Origin: CAXBPY01 sp003455275
GTDB taxonomy: Bacteria > Bacteroidota > Bacteroidia > Chitinophagales > UBA10324
Assembly (NCBI GenBank): GCA_963977675.1
Contig: CAXBPY010000018.1
Span: 1-52,374 of the forward strand
Direction: 5' to 3'
DNA length: 52,374 nt
Within the stretch, counting starts at the first letter, position 1. Every line of letters begins with the position of its first letter. This document shows positions 15,226-26,800 of this stretch, piece after piece. The notes below the pieces were generated by a model that was not told the DNA's origin, searched no databases, and saw only the letters and a list, made by a program, of their open reading frames with translations. The position numbers were made by a program, and so were the translations under genes.

Positions 15226-17634
15226 ATGCAACTGTATTTTCGCCCGCGCATGTGGCACAATCTTGCTAAGTCAATTTTAAAATATCGATTATGGTTGTTG
15301 ATTATCGTAGCGGCTGTAACGGGTTTCATGGGCTATAAAGCAAAAGACATTCAACTTACTTATTCCTTCGCAAAAGTTATCCCGGTTGATCATCCAAAAT
15401 ATATTGACTACATGCACTTCCAGGAAAAATTTGGAGAGGATGGCAATGTGATGGTGCTTGGTGTGCTGCCCGGAAATCTTTTTGATTTTTATTTCTTCCA
15501 ATCATGGTACCGGTTCACGGATAGCCTGAAAGCAATTGACGGAGTTGAAAATGTATTGAGTATTTGTAAAAGTTATATAGCAAGTAAAGACACATCAACA
15601 GGAAAACTATCTATCACCCCGGTATTTCCGAATGTTCCCAAGTCAAGCCATGAACTGGACAGTTTGAAAGAAATTTTTCTTTCTCTTCCTTTTTATGAAG
15701 GTAAAATTTATGAGCCGGAAACAGGCGCCACTCTCGTGGCCGTGAGAATCAGTAAGGCGAAACTGGATAGTAAGGACCGGATAAAAGTTGTAAATGAAAT
15801 CAAAAGACTAGGCAAAAACTTCACACTGAAAACCGGAAAAGAAATTCACTACAGCGGGCTCCCGATGATCCGCACCGTGATGGCTACACAGGTAGCGGAT
15901 GAATTAAATTTATTTCTTCTGCTGGCGGCATTGATAACAGGATTGGTATTGCTGATTCTTCTTCGTTCATTGTATGCAGTTGTTTTTTCGTTGCTTGTAG
16001 TTGGAATCTCTGTAGTTTGGACGCTCGGCACCATTGTTTTGTTGGGTTATAAAATCACTTTGCTTACCGGATTGATTCCTCCGCTGGTAGTGGTTATCGG
16101 AATCACCAATTGCGTTTACTTGTTAAACAAGTATCACATCGAATTCAGAAAGTCGGGCGATAAGTTGAAGGCACTCGAATTGGTAACAGAAAAAATCGGG
16201 CTCGCCACGCTCTTTACAAACCTGACTGCTGCTATTGGTTTCGGAGTTTTTTATTTTACCAGCAGCAGTGTTTTAAAAGAGTTCGGTCTTGTAGCCGGAT
16301 TAAATATCTCTGGCATTTTCCTTATTTCAGTTGTAATTATTCCCTGTGTGTTTTCTTACCTCCCGGTTCCTAAAACTGCACAACTCAAATATCTGGAACA
16401 CAAATTCCTTAACCGGATTCTCGATACCTTTAAATTTTGGGTCACCAATTACCGGAAACAGATTTATATCATCACTGCTCTTATAGTAGTAATATCAGCT
16501 ATTGGAATGTCTCGGATCACCGCCACGGGTTTTATTGTGGATGACATTCCGCATAACGACAAGCTTTATACTGATTTAAAATTTTTTGAATCACATTTTA
16601 AAGGCGTGATGCCTTTCGACATTCTCATTGAGGGAAAAGAAAAAAATGCAATCAAGAAGTCGAACACGCTAAAAAAAATTGATCAGCTACAAGATACACT
16701 CGCAACTTATCCTGAATTTTCGAAACCACTTAGCATAGTTGAAGCGATAAAATTTATTAACCAGGCAAATGCCGGAGGAGATAAATCACAATATCGTCTT
16801 TTGAAATCAGGAGGCATGCTTAGTGGTGTAGATAAAAATGCTGCTGTATTGTCAGAGTTGCTCCATAACTTAAAAGATAAATCAATTGTTTCTCCCTTTG
16901 TTGACAGCAGCGCACAAACCGCACGCATCAGCGTGAACATGGCAGATGTTGGAAGCAAGCACATGCGCGAACTTTTCAATGAACTCGAACCTAAAGTGTA
17001 TTCCATTTTCGATACATCGAAATACAAAGTGACAATGACAGGTACAAGTGTCATTTTCCTCGAAGGAAATAAATTTATAATTGATGGACTCACACAATCA
17101 CTTGCACTTGCCTTCCTTTTAATTGCACTATGTATGGGTTACCTTTTCCGTTCACTTCGCATGGTTTTCTTCAGCATGTTGCCCAATCTTGTTCCGCTGG
17201 CTCTCACTGCTGGACTCATGGGCTGGTTTCAAATTCCGCTTAAGCCTTCTACAGTTCTGATCTACAGTATCGCTTTCGGAATTGCAATAGATAACGCCAT
17301 TCGTTTCCTTGCAAAGTATCAGCAGGAATTGCATCGTCATAAATTTGATGTGGCGCATACAGTTTCACTTGCCATGCATGAAGCCGGAATAAGCATCATT
17401 TATACAAGCATAATTTTATTTTTTGGATTTATCATTTTCACCGCCTCGCATTTCGGCGGCACATTCTATCTTGGTTTGCTCACCAGCATCACGCTTGTTG
17501 TTGCCATGTTCAACAACCTTTTGCTTCTTCCCTCTATGTTGTTGAGTTTGAAAAAATATGCCGACCGCAAATCCTTCTCTGAAAAAACTCCTGCAGATGA
17601 TTTGGCAGAAGGCGAACCGGATCTGCAGGATTAA
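15226..17634 (+). CDS. RND/MMPL-superfamily transporter
   Basis: The 802-residue protein has the two-repeat RND architecture: a first transmembrane helix at about residues 21-40, a periplasmic loop of about 190 residues, a five-helix bundle (about 228-375, ATQVADELNLFLLLAALITG onward), a helix at about 412-430, a second periplasmic loop and a second bundle (about 625-775, SLALAFLLIALCMGYLF to LLLPSMLLSL). Two such repeats without a separate large docking domain fit the MMPL/HAE3 class, which exports lipids, hopanoids or other hydrophobic compounds by proton motive force. No membrane-fusion protein or outer-membrane channel gene is adjacent. The substrate is unknown. Confidence 0.9.
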   Translation: MQLYFRPRMWHNLAKSILKYRLWLLIIVAAVTGFMGYKAKDIQLTYSFAKVIPVDHPKYIDYMHFQEKFGEDGNVMVLGVLPGNLFDFYFFQSWYRFTDSLKAIDGVENVLSICKSYIASKDTSTGKLSITPVFPNVPKSSHELDSLKEIFLSLPFYEGKIYEPETGATLVAVRISKAKLDSKDRIKVVNEIKRLGKNFTLKTGKEIHYSGLPMIRTVMATQVADELNLFLLLAALITGLVLLILLRSLYAVVFSLLVVGISVVWTLGTIVLLGYKITLLTGLIPPLVVVIGITNCVYLLNKYHIEFRKSGDKLKALELVTEKIGLATLFTNLTAAIGFGVFYFTSSSVLKEFGLVAGLNISGIFLISVVIIPCVFSYLPVPKTAQLKYLEHKFLNRILDTFKFWVTNYRKQIYIITALIVVISAIGMSRITATGFIVDDIPHNDKLYTDLKFFESHFKGVMPFDILIEGKEKNAIKKSNTLKKIDQLQDTLATYPEFSKPLSIVEAIKFINQANAGGDKSQYRLLKSGGMLSGVDKNAAVLSELLHNLKDKSIVSPFVDSSAQTARISVNMADVGSKHMRELFNELEPKVYSIFDTSKYKVTMTGTSVIFLEGNKFIIDGLTQSLALAFLLIALCMGYLFRSLRMVFFSMLPNLVPLALTAGLMGWFQIPLKPSTVLIYSIAFGIAIDNAIRFLAKYQQELHRHKFDVAHTVSLAMHEAGISIIYTSIILFFGFIIFTASHFGGTFYLGLLTSITLVVAMFNNLLLLPSMLLSLKKYADRKSFSEKTPADDLAEGEPDLQD

Positions 17635-17727
17635 CTTTTCATTTTTCTGGTGTTTGATTAATCACAATTTCCCTCTCAAAAAATCGTTTTGCTATTTTAG
17701 CCCCTTGCTTAAACACAAATAAAAGTT

Positions 17728-20091
17728 ATGAGCACTGAATCAGTGATTATGCCGCCGAAAAAGAAACTTGCTAACGAAACAGAAGAAGAGAGTAAAAACG
17801 GAGAAACACCCGGAACTACAAGGGTGAGCCGCGAAGATGCATTGGAATATCACGAAAAAGGGCGGCCGGGAAAAATTGAAGTTATTCCCACCAAGGAAAC
17901 AAAAACCCAAAGGGATTTGGCGCTTGCCTATTCTCCGGGTGTAGCAGAACCATGTTTGGAAATTGCAAAGGACATTGAAAATGTATATAAATACACTGCA
18001 AAGGGAAACCTTGTGGGTGTGATTTCAAATGGTACTGCTGTGCTGGGCCTTGGAGATATTGGACCGGAAGCTTCGAAACCGGTGATGGAAGGAAAAGGAT
18101 TGCTCTTCAAAATTTTTGCAGATATAGATGTGTTCGATATTGAAGTCAATGCAAAAGGCATTGAGGAATTTGTGGCTGCTGTAAAAGCGTTGGAACCAAC
18201 ATTCGGTGGAATAAACCTGGAAGATATTAAAGCGCCTGAATGTTTCGAAATTGAAGCACGGCTCAAAAAGGAAATGAACATCCCGGTTATGCACGATGAT
18301 CAGCACGGAACCGCCATTATATCCGGTGCGGCACTGCTTAATGCACTGGAGGTGGCAGGAAAAAAAATCGGAGAAATAAAACTTGTGGTGAATGGCGCCG
18401 GTGCTTCAGCAATTTCTTGTGCTAAGTTGTATCTCTCCCTCGGGGTGAAAAAAGAAAACCTTGTGATGCTCGATCGCAGTGGAGTGATTCGCGCAGACAG
18501 AAAAAATCTTGATGATATTAAAAAACAATTTGCTACGAGCCGCGATTTAAATACGCTTGAAGAAGCGATGAAAGGGTGCGATGTGTTCCTTGGGTTATCA
18601 AAAGGAAATGTTTTGAATCAAGCCCACATCTGCGACATGGCAAGTAATCCAATTGTTTTTGCGCTCGCAAATCCTGACCCCGAAATTTCTTATGAGTTGG
18701 CTACTTCCGCGCGCAAAGATGTAATCATGGCAACAGGCAGAAGTGATTATCCTAACCAGGTAAACAATGCGCTTGGTTTTCCATTCATCTTTCGCGGTGC
18801 GCTTGATGTTCGTGCCAAAGAGATTAATGAAGCAATGAAACTTGCTGCAGTAAAGGCATTGGCTGAGCTTGCTAAAAAACCTGTTCCGGATATTGTCAAC
18901 CTTGCTTACAATGAAAAAAATATTTCTTTCGGAAAAGATTACATCATTCCAAAACCAATTGATCCCCGATTAATAACCGCGGTTTCTCCTGCGGTGGCAA
19001 AAGCAGCAATAGAATCTAAAGTTGCAAGACACATAATCACAGATTGGGATACTTATGAATCTGATCTGGCTAAACGATTAGGCCGCGATGAAAATGTGAT
19101 TCGCGTCATAACTAACAAAGCAAAACGCAGCCCCAAAAGAGTGGTTTTTGCAGAGGCAGATAATTATAAAATTCTGAAAGCAGCACAAATTGTAAGCGAT
19201 GAAGGAATCGCAAAACCTATTCTGCTTGGCGACCGCGAGAAAATTGAAGTAATCATTCGTGAAAATTCGCTAGAGTTGGGCGACGCACTAATCATTGATC
19301 CTCGTTCTGAAGATTGTGTAACTCGCCGACATGAATATGCTCAGATTCTTTTTGAAAAAAGAAAACGCCGCGGCATCACTCATTATGAAGCAAAGAAGCT
19401 GATGCACGAAAGAAATTATTTTGGAGCAATGATGGTGGAACTCGGTGAAGCCGATGCGCTCATCAGCGGCCTGACCCGAAACTATGCGCAAACAATACGA
19501 CCTGCATTACAGGTAATAGGAACTGAAGAAGGAGTGAGTAAGGTAGCAGGAATGTATATCATGCTCACTAAAAGAGGGCCTTTGTTTTTTGCCGACACAA
19601 CAGTGAATGTGAATCCTACAACTGAGGATCTTGTAGAAATTGCCGCCATTACAGCCAAGACAGTACAGCAGTATAATATTCAACCCAGAATTGCCATGTT
19701 GTCTTATTCTAACTTCGGAAGTTCGAAAGGCGAAGAGCCAGAAAAAGTTGCTGAAGCAGTTAAGATTTTAAAGCAGCGTTATCCGGGGATGATAGTAGAT
19801 GGAGAGATGCAGGCAAACTTTGCTTTACATCGTGATTTATTAAAAGATAATTATCCTTTTTCTGAATTAGTGAATGGCGGAGCCAACACACTAATTTTCC
19901 CAAATCTTGCTTCAGGAAATATTGCATACAAACTGATTCAGGAAATTGGATTAACCGATACAATCGGACCTATACTTCTTGGACTGAAAAGACCTGTTCA
20001 TATTCTTCAGCTCGGAAGCGGCGTTCGCGAAATCGTAAACATGGTGGTGATATCAGTAGTTGATGCGCAGGTGAAAAACGGTCGCAGATGA
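17728..20091 (+). CDS. maeB: NADP-dependent malic enzyme with phosphotransacetylase-like C-domain
   Basis: The 787-residue protein converts malate to pyruvate and CO2 with NADP. After a charged N-terminal extension of about 40 residues come the malic N-terminal domain (TQRDLALAYSPGVAEPCLEI, GDIGPEASKPVMEGK), the catalytic KAPECFEIE and MHDDQHGTAI segments, an NAD(P)-binding domain (VVNGAGASAISCAKLY), and from about residue 470 a phosphate acetyltransferase-like domain (RVVFAEADNYKILKAAQI onward) that in MaeB is regulatory rather than catalytic. The length is usual for MaeB apart from the extension. The stop overlaps the ruvA start (ATGA), so ruvA is translationally coupled. Confidence 0.96.
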   Translation: MSTESVIMPPKKKLANETEEESKNGETPGTTRVSREDALEYHEKGRPGKIEVIPTKETKTQRDLALAYSPGVAEPCLEIAKDIENVYKYTAKGNLVGVISNGTAVLGLGDIGPEASKPVMEGKGLLFKIFADIDVFDIEVNAKGIEEFVAAVKALEPTFGGINLEDIKAPECFEIEARLKKEMNIPVMHDDQHGTAIISGAALLNALEVAGKKIGEIKLVVNGAGASAISCAKLYLSLGVKKENLVMLDRSGVIRADRKNLDDIKKQFATSRDLNTLEEAMKGCDVFLGLSKGNVLNQAHICDMASNPIVFALANPDPEISYELATSARKDVIMATGRSDYPNQVNNALGFPFIFRGALDVRAKEINEAMKLAAVKALAELAKKPVPDIVNLAYNEKNISFGKDYIIPKPIDPRLITAVSPAVAKAAIESKVARHIITDWDTYESDLAKRLGRDENVIRVITNKAKRSPKRVVFAEADNYKILKAAQIVSDEGIAKPILLGDREKIEVIIRENSLELGDALIIDPRSEDCVTRRHEYAQILFEKRKRRGITHYEAKKLMHERNYFGAMMVELGEADALISGLTRNYAQTIRPALQVIGTEEGVSKVAGMYIMLTKRGPLFFADTTVNVNPTTEDLVEIAAITAKTVQQYNIQPRIAMLSYSNFGSSKGEEPEKVAEAVKILKQRYPGMIVDGEMQANFALHRDLLKDNYPFSELVNGGANTLIFPNLASGNIAYKLIQEIGLTDTIGPILLGLKRPVHILQLGSGVREIVNMVVISVVDAQVKNGRR

Positions 20092-20690
20092 TTTCATATC
20101 TCACCGGAAAATATACTTTCAAAAGCCCGACTCATATCATAGTTGAAACTGGCGGAATCGGATATCATGTAAATATTTCGCTCAATACCTGGACAAAAAT
20201 TCAGTTCGATAATTCAGGAAAACTTTTTACATACCTGCATATCACCGGCGGAACACAAAGCCCAATCATGGTTTCGCTTTATGGGTTTGCCGAAGAAGAA
20301 GAGCGTACAATGTTTACAGAGCTGCTCAATATTTCAGGAGTTGGAGCTTCTACTGTTCGTATGGTACTATCAGCGCTTTCGGCAAATGATCTTCGTAATA
20401 TTATTCTGACTGATAATGCCGCTGCACTTGAACGGATAAAAGGGATTGGCCCTAAGACTGCAAAAAGAATTATCCTTGAACTCAAAGACAAGGTTGGAAA
20501 AATTCCGGCTTCCGCTTCCGGAAATATTTCTGCTTCCTCACACAATACAATAAAGGAAGAAGCGTTGAGCGCACTCATCATGCTTGGATTTGCACGCGCA
20601 TCTGCCGAACAAGCGGTGATGAAAGTGCTGGCTTCAGATTCATCGCTTTCAGTTGAGGACATCATTAAGAAAGTGTTGAAAACAATTTGA
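20088..20690 (+). CDS. ruvA: Holliday junction branch migration protein RuvA
   Basis: The 200-residue protein binds four-way DNA junctions and recruits the RuvB helicase motor during recombination repair. The OB-fold domain I starts MISYLTGKYTFKSPTHIIVE, domain II holds the two helix-hairpin-helix motifs (NISGVGASTVRMVLSAL at about 82-98 and LERIKGIGPKTAKRIILEL at about 119-137), and domain III (about 150-200) that contacts RuvB ends in VEDIIKKVLKTI. Full length. It is coupled to maeB by a 4-base overlap and is followed by sprA, an order I recall from many Bacteroidota. Confidence 0.97.
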   Translation: MISYLTGKYTFKSPTHIIVETGGIGYHVNISLNTWTKIQFDNSGKLFTYLHITGGTQSPIMVSLYGFAEEEERTMFTELLNISGVGASTVRMVLSALSANDLRNIILTDNAAALERIKGIGPKTAKRIILELKDKVGKIPASASGNISASSHNTIKEEALSALIMLGFARASAEQAVMKVLASDSSLSVEDIIKKVLKTI

Positions 20691-20732
20691 TTTTCGCTTT
20701 AGGTGAAAACTACTTTAGCTTTCATCGAAAAA

Positions 20733-20754
20733 TTTTAGAAAATCATTTCTAAAA
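20733..20754. repeat. AT-rich perfect palindrome between ruvA and sprA
   Basis: TTTTAGAAA and TTTCTAAAA flank the loop ATCA (9-bp perfect stem). There is no T-run after it on the plus strand, so it is not a convincing ruvA terminator. It lies 29 bases upstream of the sprA -33 box and could be a regulator site. Confidence 0.4.
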
Positions 20755-20782
20755 AAATCACATCGCGTGCATCCATTAAGCG

Positions 20783-20811
20783 TTGAATTTTTTTTTACGA
20801 AGTAATTTTTG
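20783..20811 (+). promoter_or_regulatory. candidate sprA promoter
   Basis: TTG (20783-20785) and TAATTTTTG (20803-20811, one base longer than TAnnTTTG) are 17 bases apart, close to the Bacteroidota consensus. It would start transcription about 50 bases before the sprA start codon. Confidence 0.5.
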
Positions 20812-20868
20812 CAAACAGCGATGTAGAAATCAGAAACAAAATAATTTTTTGCCTAACCCAAGTCAATT

Positions 20869-23800
20869 TTGAAACGAAATCTCAATCCAGCCACCATAAT
20901 TATTTCAGGCGCAGTATTACTGACTGTGATTTCTGGTATAGCACGAAACCGAAATCACATTACTTCTTTTTCGCCAAAAAAAATTGCCGTTTCTGATACA
21001 CCACCTGCAATTGATTTGCCTTACCCATTTCAGGATAATCATCAGCAGGAAATTAATTCGTCGCAGAATAATTCAAACGGGCTGTATCTCTCTAACCCCT
21101 CTAACATTGACAACAATGTAGAATATGATCCGCAATCCAATGAATATATTCTTTCTCAAACTATAGGCAGCCAGTTTTACAGCAACCCATCTTATTTGAG
21201 CTTCGAAGATTTTTTGAAACAGCGGAATGAACAATCGCTGAAAGAAAATTTTGAAAACCTGAGTAACAGCAATTCTTTGCTCAATCATAAAGGAGTGATA
21301 CCGCAGGTAGATGTAAAAAGCCAGTTGCTTGACCGGCTTTTCGGTGGAAATGAGGTAGACATAAGACCTAACGGAAACATTGACCTTACATTCGGTTATA
21401 ACCGGCAAAACATTCAAAACCCAACATTGACTGCGCAGCAACGCAAGCAAGGCGGGTTTCAGTTTGACATGAACATTCAGATGAATGTGGTTGGTCAGAT
21501 TGGAAAAAAATTAAAACTCACTACCAATTACAACACACAAAGTTCTTTTGATTTTGAAAACCAGGTGAAACTGGAATACACAGGTTTTCAAGATGAGATC
21601 ATAAAGAAAATTGAAGCGGGCAATGTGAGTTTGCCGCTGAACACTACATTGATTCCCGGAAGCCAGAGTTTGTTTGGATTGAAAACACAGTTGCAGTTCG
21701 GAAGACTGATGGTAACAAGTGTTATTTCACAACAAAAATCTCAGGCACAAAATATCACGATACAAGGTGGAGCGCAGACTCAGAACTTCGAAGTGAATGC
21801 AGATCAGTACGACGAAAACCGAAATTATTTTCTTGCGCAGTATTTCCGCGACCACTACAATCAAAGTATGACTCAACTCCCGATACTGAATACGGGAGCG
21901 CAGATTACCAAAATTGAAGTTTGGGTGACCAACAAAAATGGCGCAACAACTGAAACACGCGACATTGTTGCATTTCAGGATTTGGGAGAGGTGAATCCAT
22001 ACAGCCCGCAGATCTTCGGATTTACAGGTCATGATTTGCCGGCGGGATCTTCACTTAACAAAACTTCAACACAAAGTGCAAGTAATAATTTGTATCAGAA
22101 TATTTCTTCTAATCCTGCAGTTCGATCTCTTAGTACCACTATTCAAACATTAACCAATCAATATGCGCTGCAACCTGTTCAGGATTTTGAAAAAACTTAT
22201 GCAAGAAAACTTTCACCAAATGAATACACCTTTCAGCCACAGCTCGGTTTTATTCTTTTGAATCAGCAATTAAATCCTGATGAGGTGTTGGCTGTTGCAT
22301 ATCAATATACTTATAATGGAAAAGTTTATCAAGTTGGTGAGTTTGCTGAAGATGTGCCAACCAATGCCACTGATCCAAATGTGCTTTTCCTGAAATTGCT
22401 GAAGAGCACATCTGTTCGCCCGCAATTACCAATCTGGAAACTGATGATGAAAAATGTATATTCAATTGGCGCGTATCAGGTAAGCCAGCAGGATTTCCGG
22501 TTAGATGTTTATTATCTTGATCCAGCAGGCGGGCAAAGACGATTTATTCCGGCCGGCAACCTGAACAGTATTCCGCTGATTCGTTTGCTCGGACTTGACA
22601 GATTGAATAACAACAATGATCCGCAACCTGATGGAGTTTTCGATTTTATTCCGAACATCACAATCAACCCAAATAATGGTAAAGTAATTTTCCCTGTGCT
22701 GGAGCCATTCGGTTCTGATTTGAAAAACAAATTCGATGATCAGAATCTTGCTACAAAATATGTTTATCAGGTTCTGTATGATTCTACAAAAACAATTGCG
22801 CTGCAGTTTCCGGAATTTGACCGGTTTGTAATCAAAGGTTCTTACAAAGGTTCTTCATCAAATGATATTTCGCTCGGGGCATTCAATATTCCGCAGGGAA
22901 GCGTGAAGGTTACAGCAGGGGGGCAACAATTGCAGGAGAATGTAGATTACACAGTGGATTACAATCTCGGCAGAGTAAAGATTGTAAATCAAAGTATCAT
23001 GAATTCCGGAGTGCCAATCAATGTTTCTTTTGAAAACAATGCAACTTTTGGATTCACAACCAAAACACTTTTCGGAACACGGTTCGATTATTACATCAAC
23101 GATAATTTCAAACTCGGCGGAACCTATCTGCATCTGAGTGAAAGACCGTACACCCGCAAACTCAATGTAGGCGATGATCCTATCAGCAATGCAATTTATG
23201 GAGTAGACGGAAGCTACACTCATGAATCCGGTTTGATCACACGAATGATTGATAAACTTCCTCTCCTTGACACAAAAGAAAAATCAACCATCACCGTGAG
23301 CGCTGAAGGTGCGCGACTTGATCCGGGTCACAGCCGTGCGATTGGTAAAGGCGACGAAGGACAGGTATACATTGATGATTTTGAAGGAACACAAAGCACT
23401 TATGATCTCAAGTTTCCATATAGCGCATGGGTATTAGCGAGCACACCCACTGGCGGATTATTTCCATATTCAGATTCTATCAATAATCTCCAATATGGTT
23501 TTCGCCGCGCAAAACTCAATTGGTATTCCATTGATCCCCTTTTCCTCCGCAATCTTTCTTCAACACCTGAGTATATAAAAGATAACAAGTCAGAACAGTG
23601 CAGTTTCTATACACGCGAAGTTTCGGAGCTTGAGATTTTTCCAAACAAACAAAGCGCAACTCCGTTGCTTACAAGCATTGCAACTTTCGATTTGAACTAT
23701 GAACCGAATGTGAAGGGCCCATATAATTTTGAAACAAATGGGCTTACAGGTACAGATAACCTCGGGCGAATTCATTTCTCAAATCCTGAAACACACTGGG

Positions 23801-26800
23801 GAGGAATCATGCGAAGTATTGATTACAACGATTTCGAACAGGCGAATATTGAATACATTCAATTGTGGGTGCTCGATCCCTATCTCGATGGATATGCAGG
23901 AAATACTTATGGTAGTTTGAACATTGATCTGGGCAGTATCTCAGAAGATATACTGAAAGACTCGCGGTTGTTTACTGAAAATGGATTGCCTGTGAATGGT
24001 GATCCATCCTCCGCAAATCTTGACCAGACCAGCTGGTCAATGATCAGTGTAAACATTCCGCCTACCAATTCATTTGACAACCAGGAATCGGCAAGACAAT
24101 TTCAGGATGTTGGATATGATGGAGTAGGAGCACCGCAAAATCCTCCGGCAGGAGCCATTCTTGAAACAGATTTTGATGCTCCCTATCTCAATCTTCTTTC
24201 AGCTACTTATGGATCCGGTTCAGCAATTTATCAAAAGGCTCAGCAAGATCCGGCACAAGACAATTATCATTATTATCTTGGATCTGATTATGACGCAGAC
24301 CAAGTGGGAATTCTTGATCGTTACAAAAAATACAACAACCCCGACGGTAATTCTCCAATCGCTAATCCAAATGATCCAACATCAGATGCTGCTACCAATC
24401 TTCCAGAATCTGAAGACCTGAACCGCGACAATACTTTGAATGAAACAGAAGAATATTTTGAATACAAAGTTTCACTCAACCCAAATGATTTGCTTACAAC
24501 AGGTCAGAATTTTATTACGGATATTGTTAATGCTGATGTGAATTGCAGTGTAGATCAAAGTTTGATTGGAACTGAAAGATGGCTTCAGGTGAAAATTCCG
24601 ATAGAAGAATTTACGAAGAAAGTTGGTAGCATCCAGGATTTCAAAAGCATTCGGTTCATTCGTGTTTATCTCACCGGATTTGATACATCAGTAATTCTTC
24701 GCTGTGCGAAACTTGAATTTGTGCGCAATCAGTGGCGCAAGTATCAGTTTAGTTTGTCTACTCCCGGCGAATACATTCCAGACGACAATAACCCAGATCA
24801 GCTATTCAATGTAGGTTCAGTTTCACTCGAAGAAAATTCACAGCGTCAGCCTGTGAATTACATTATGCCTCCGGGTATTCAGCGCGAACAACAATTGGGA
24901 ACTGTTCAGAATCTTTTGCAGAACGAACAATCATTGAGCGTACAGGTTTGCAATCTTCAGGATGGTGATTCAAAGGCAGTATATAAATCGATCAACCTGG
25001 ACATGCGCACTTTCAAAGAGCTGAAAATGTTTGTTCATGCTGAATCTGCAGGCACGCCGCCAACAAATAATTATGATGTCAATGCATTCCTTCGACTTGG
25101 TTCTGATTTCGTAAACAACTATTACGAATATGAAAAGCCATTGACAATGACACCTGCAGGAACTTACAGCGGAACAGTTGAAGCTGATCAATTAGCAGTT
25201 TGGCCTGCAGCAAACAATTTTGATGTAACGCTTTCGCAATTAACGGATGTAAAGTCTCAGCGGAATGCAGCAGGCGGTTCGCTTACAGTTCCATATACGG
25301 TGACGCTTCCGAATGGAGATCGCATCACCATTGTAGGAAATCCTGATTTAGGGTTAGTGAAAGTAGCCATGCTCGGTGTTCGCAATCCAAAACAGGGATC
25401 TATTAACTCTGCTAACGATGACGATGGCCTGGCAAAGTGTGCTGAAGTTTGGTTTAACGAACTTCGTGTAAGCGGGTTCGATGAAAGCGGTGGTTATGCT
25501 GCGCTCGGAAGAGTGGATATAAAACTTGCAGATCTCGGAAGCGTTTCACTTAGCGGAGCCATGCACACCATTGGTTTCGGAACTCTGGAACAAAAACTCA
25601 ACGAACGCTACAAGGATAATTTTTATCAGTATGATGCAAGCGGAACATTTCAGCTTGGTAAATTTTTGCCTAAGACAGTTGGCCTGCAACTGCCAATGTA
25701 TATTGGTGTTTCCAATACATACAGCAATCCTAAATACGATCCTTATGAACTTGATGTTTTGCTCAAAGACAAACTTGCTGCACAAACAAACACAAAGACC
25801 AGAGATTCTTTGCGCAGCATTGCTCAGGATTTCACAAGCATAAAGAGTTTAAACTTTACCAATGTGCGACGGCAGAGCACGAATAAGAATGTGAAGCAGC
25901 ATCTGTGGAATATTTCTAACTGGAATGCAACTTATGCTTTCACCCAAACATTCAGGCATAACCCAATTGCGGTGAGCGATCTCTCAAAAAAATATCATGG
26001 CGAACTTGCTTATTCGTTTCCCGGAAAATCAAAATTCATTTCGCCATTTGAAAAAGTGATTGGCACTAAAGCAAAATATCTGAAACTGGTGCGCGATTTC
26101 AATTTCAATCTTCTTCCTACCAATATTACTTTCCGTAATGCAATGGATCGCCAGTTTGGTCAAACAGTTCTACGCCCGCTTGATGAGTTTTCGCCATCAA
26201 GCGAACCAACCTATAATAAATTCTGGACATGGGACAGATTTTATGGAGTGAAATTCGATTTAGCAAAATCACTTAATGTTGATTTCAATGCTGTAACCAA
26301 CACCAGGATTGATGAAGATACAGGCATGATTGATACGAAAGCTGAAAAAGATTCTATCTGGAATAACATTCAGAACTTCGGACGAACCACTCATTACCAT
26401 CATACTTCTAATCTTTCTTATAACCTTCCAATCAACAAGATTCCGATTCTTGATTGGGTTACCGGAACATTTAAATACAAAGCAGAGTATGACTGGCTTG
26501 CACTTCCATTGAGCAGTGACACGCTTTTCAATCCGGATCATAGTGTAAACAATATTCGGCTGGTAGATAATCCGCTTGGCAACACGATCAGCAATGATCA
26601 GGATATCACTTTCAACACCGATCTAAATTTTAAGAACCTGTATAACAAATGGAAATTCCTGAAACCATACAATGGAAGCAATCAACCATTGACGCAAGTG
26701 AAGAAAGATACCAAGGATGATAAGGACAACAAGGACGCAAACAAAAAAGATCTGAAAAAAAATAATGGCTCGGTATCAAAACCTCTTATCGGAATGGTTA

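Noticed and set aside
20733..20754. Terminator for ruvA
   Set aside because: The palindrome is almost pure AT and is not followed by a T-run on the plus strand.
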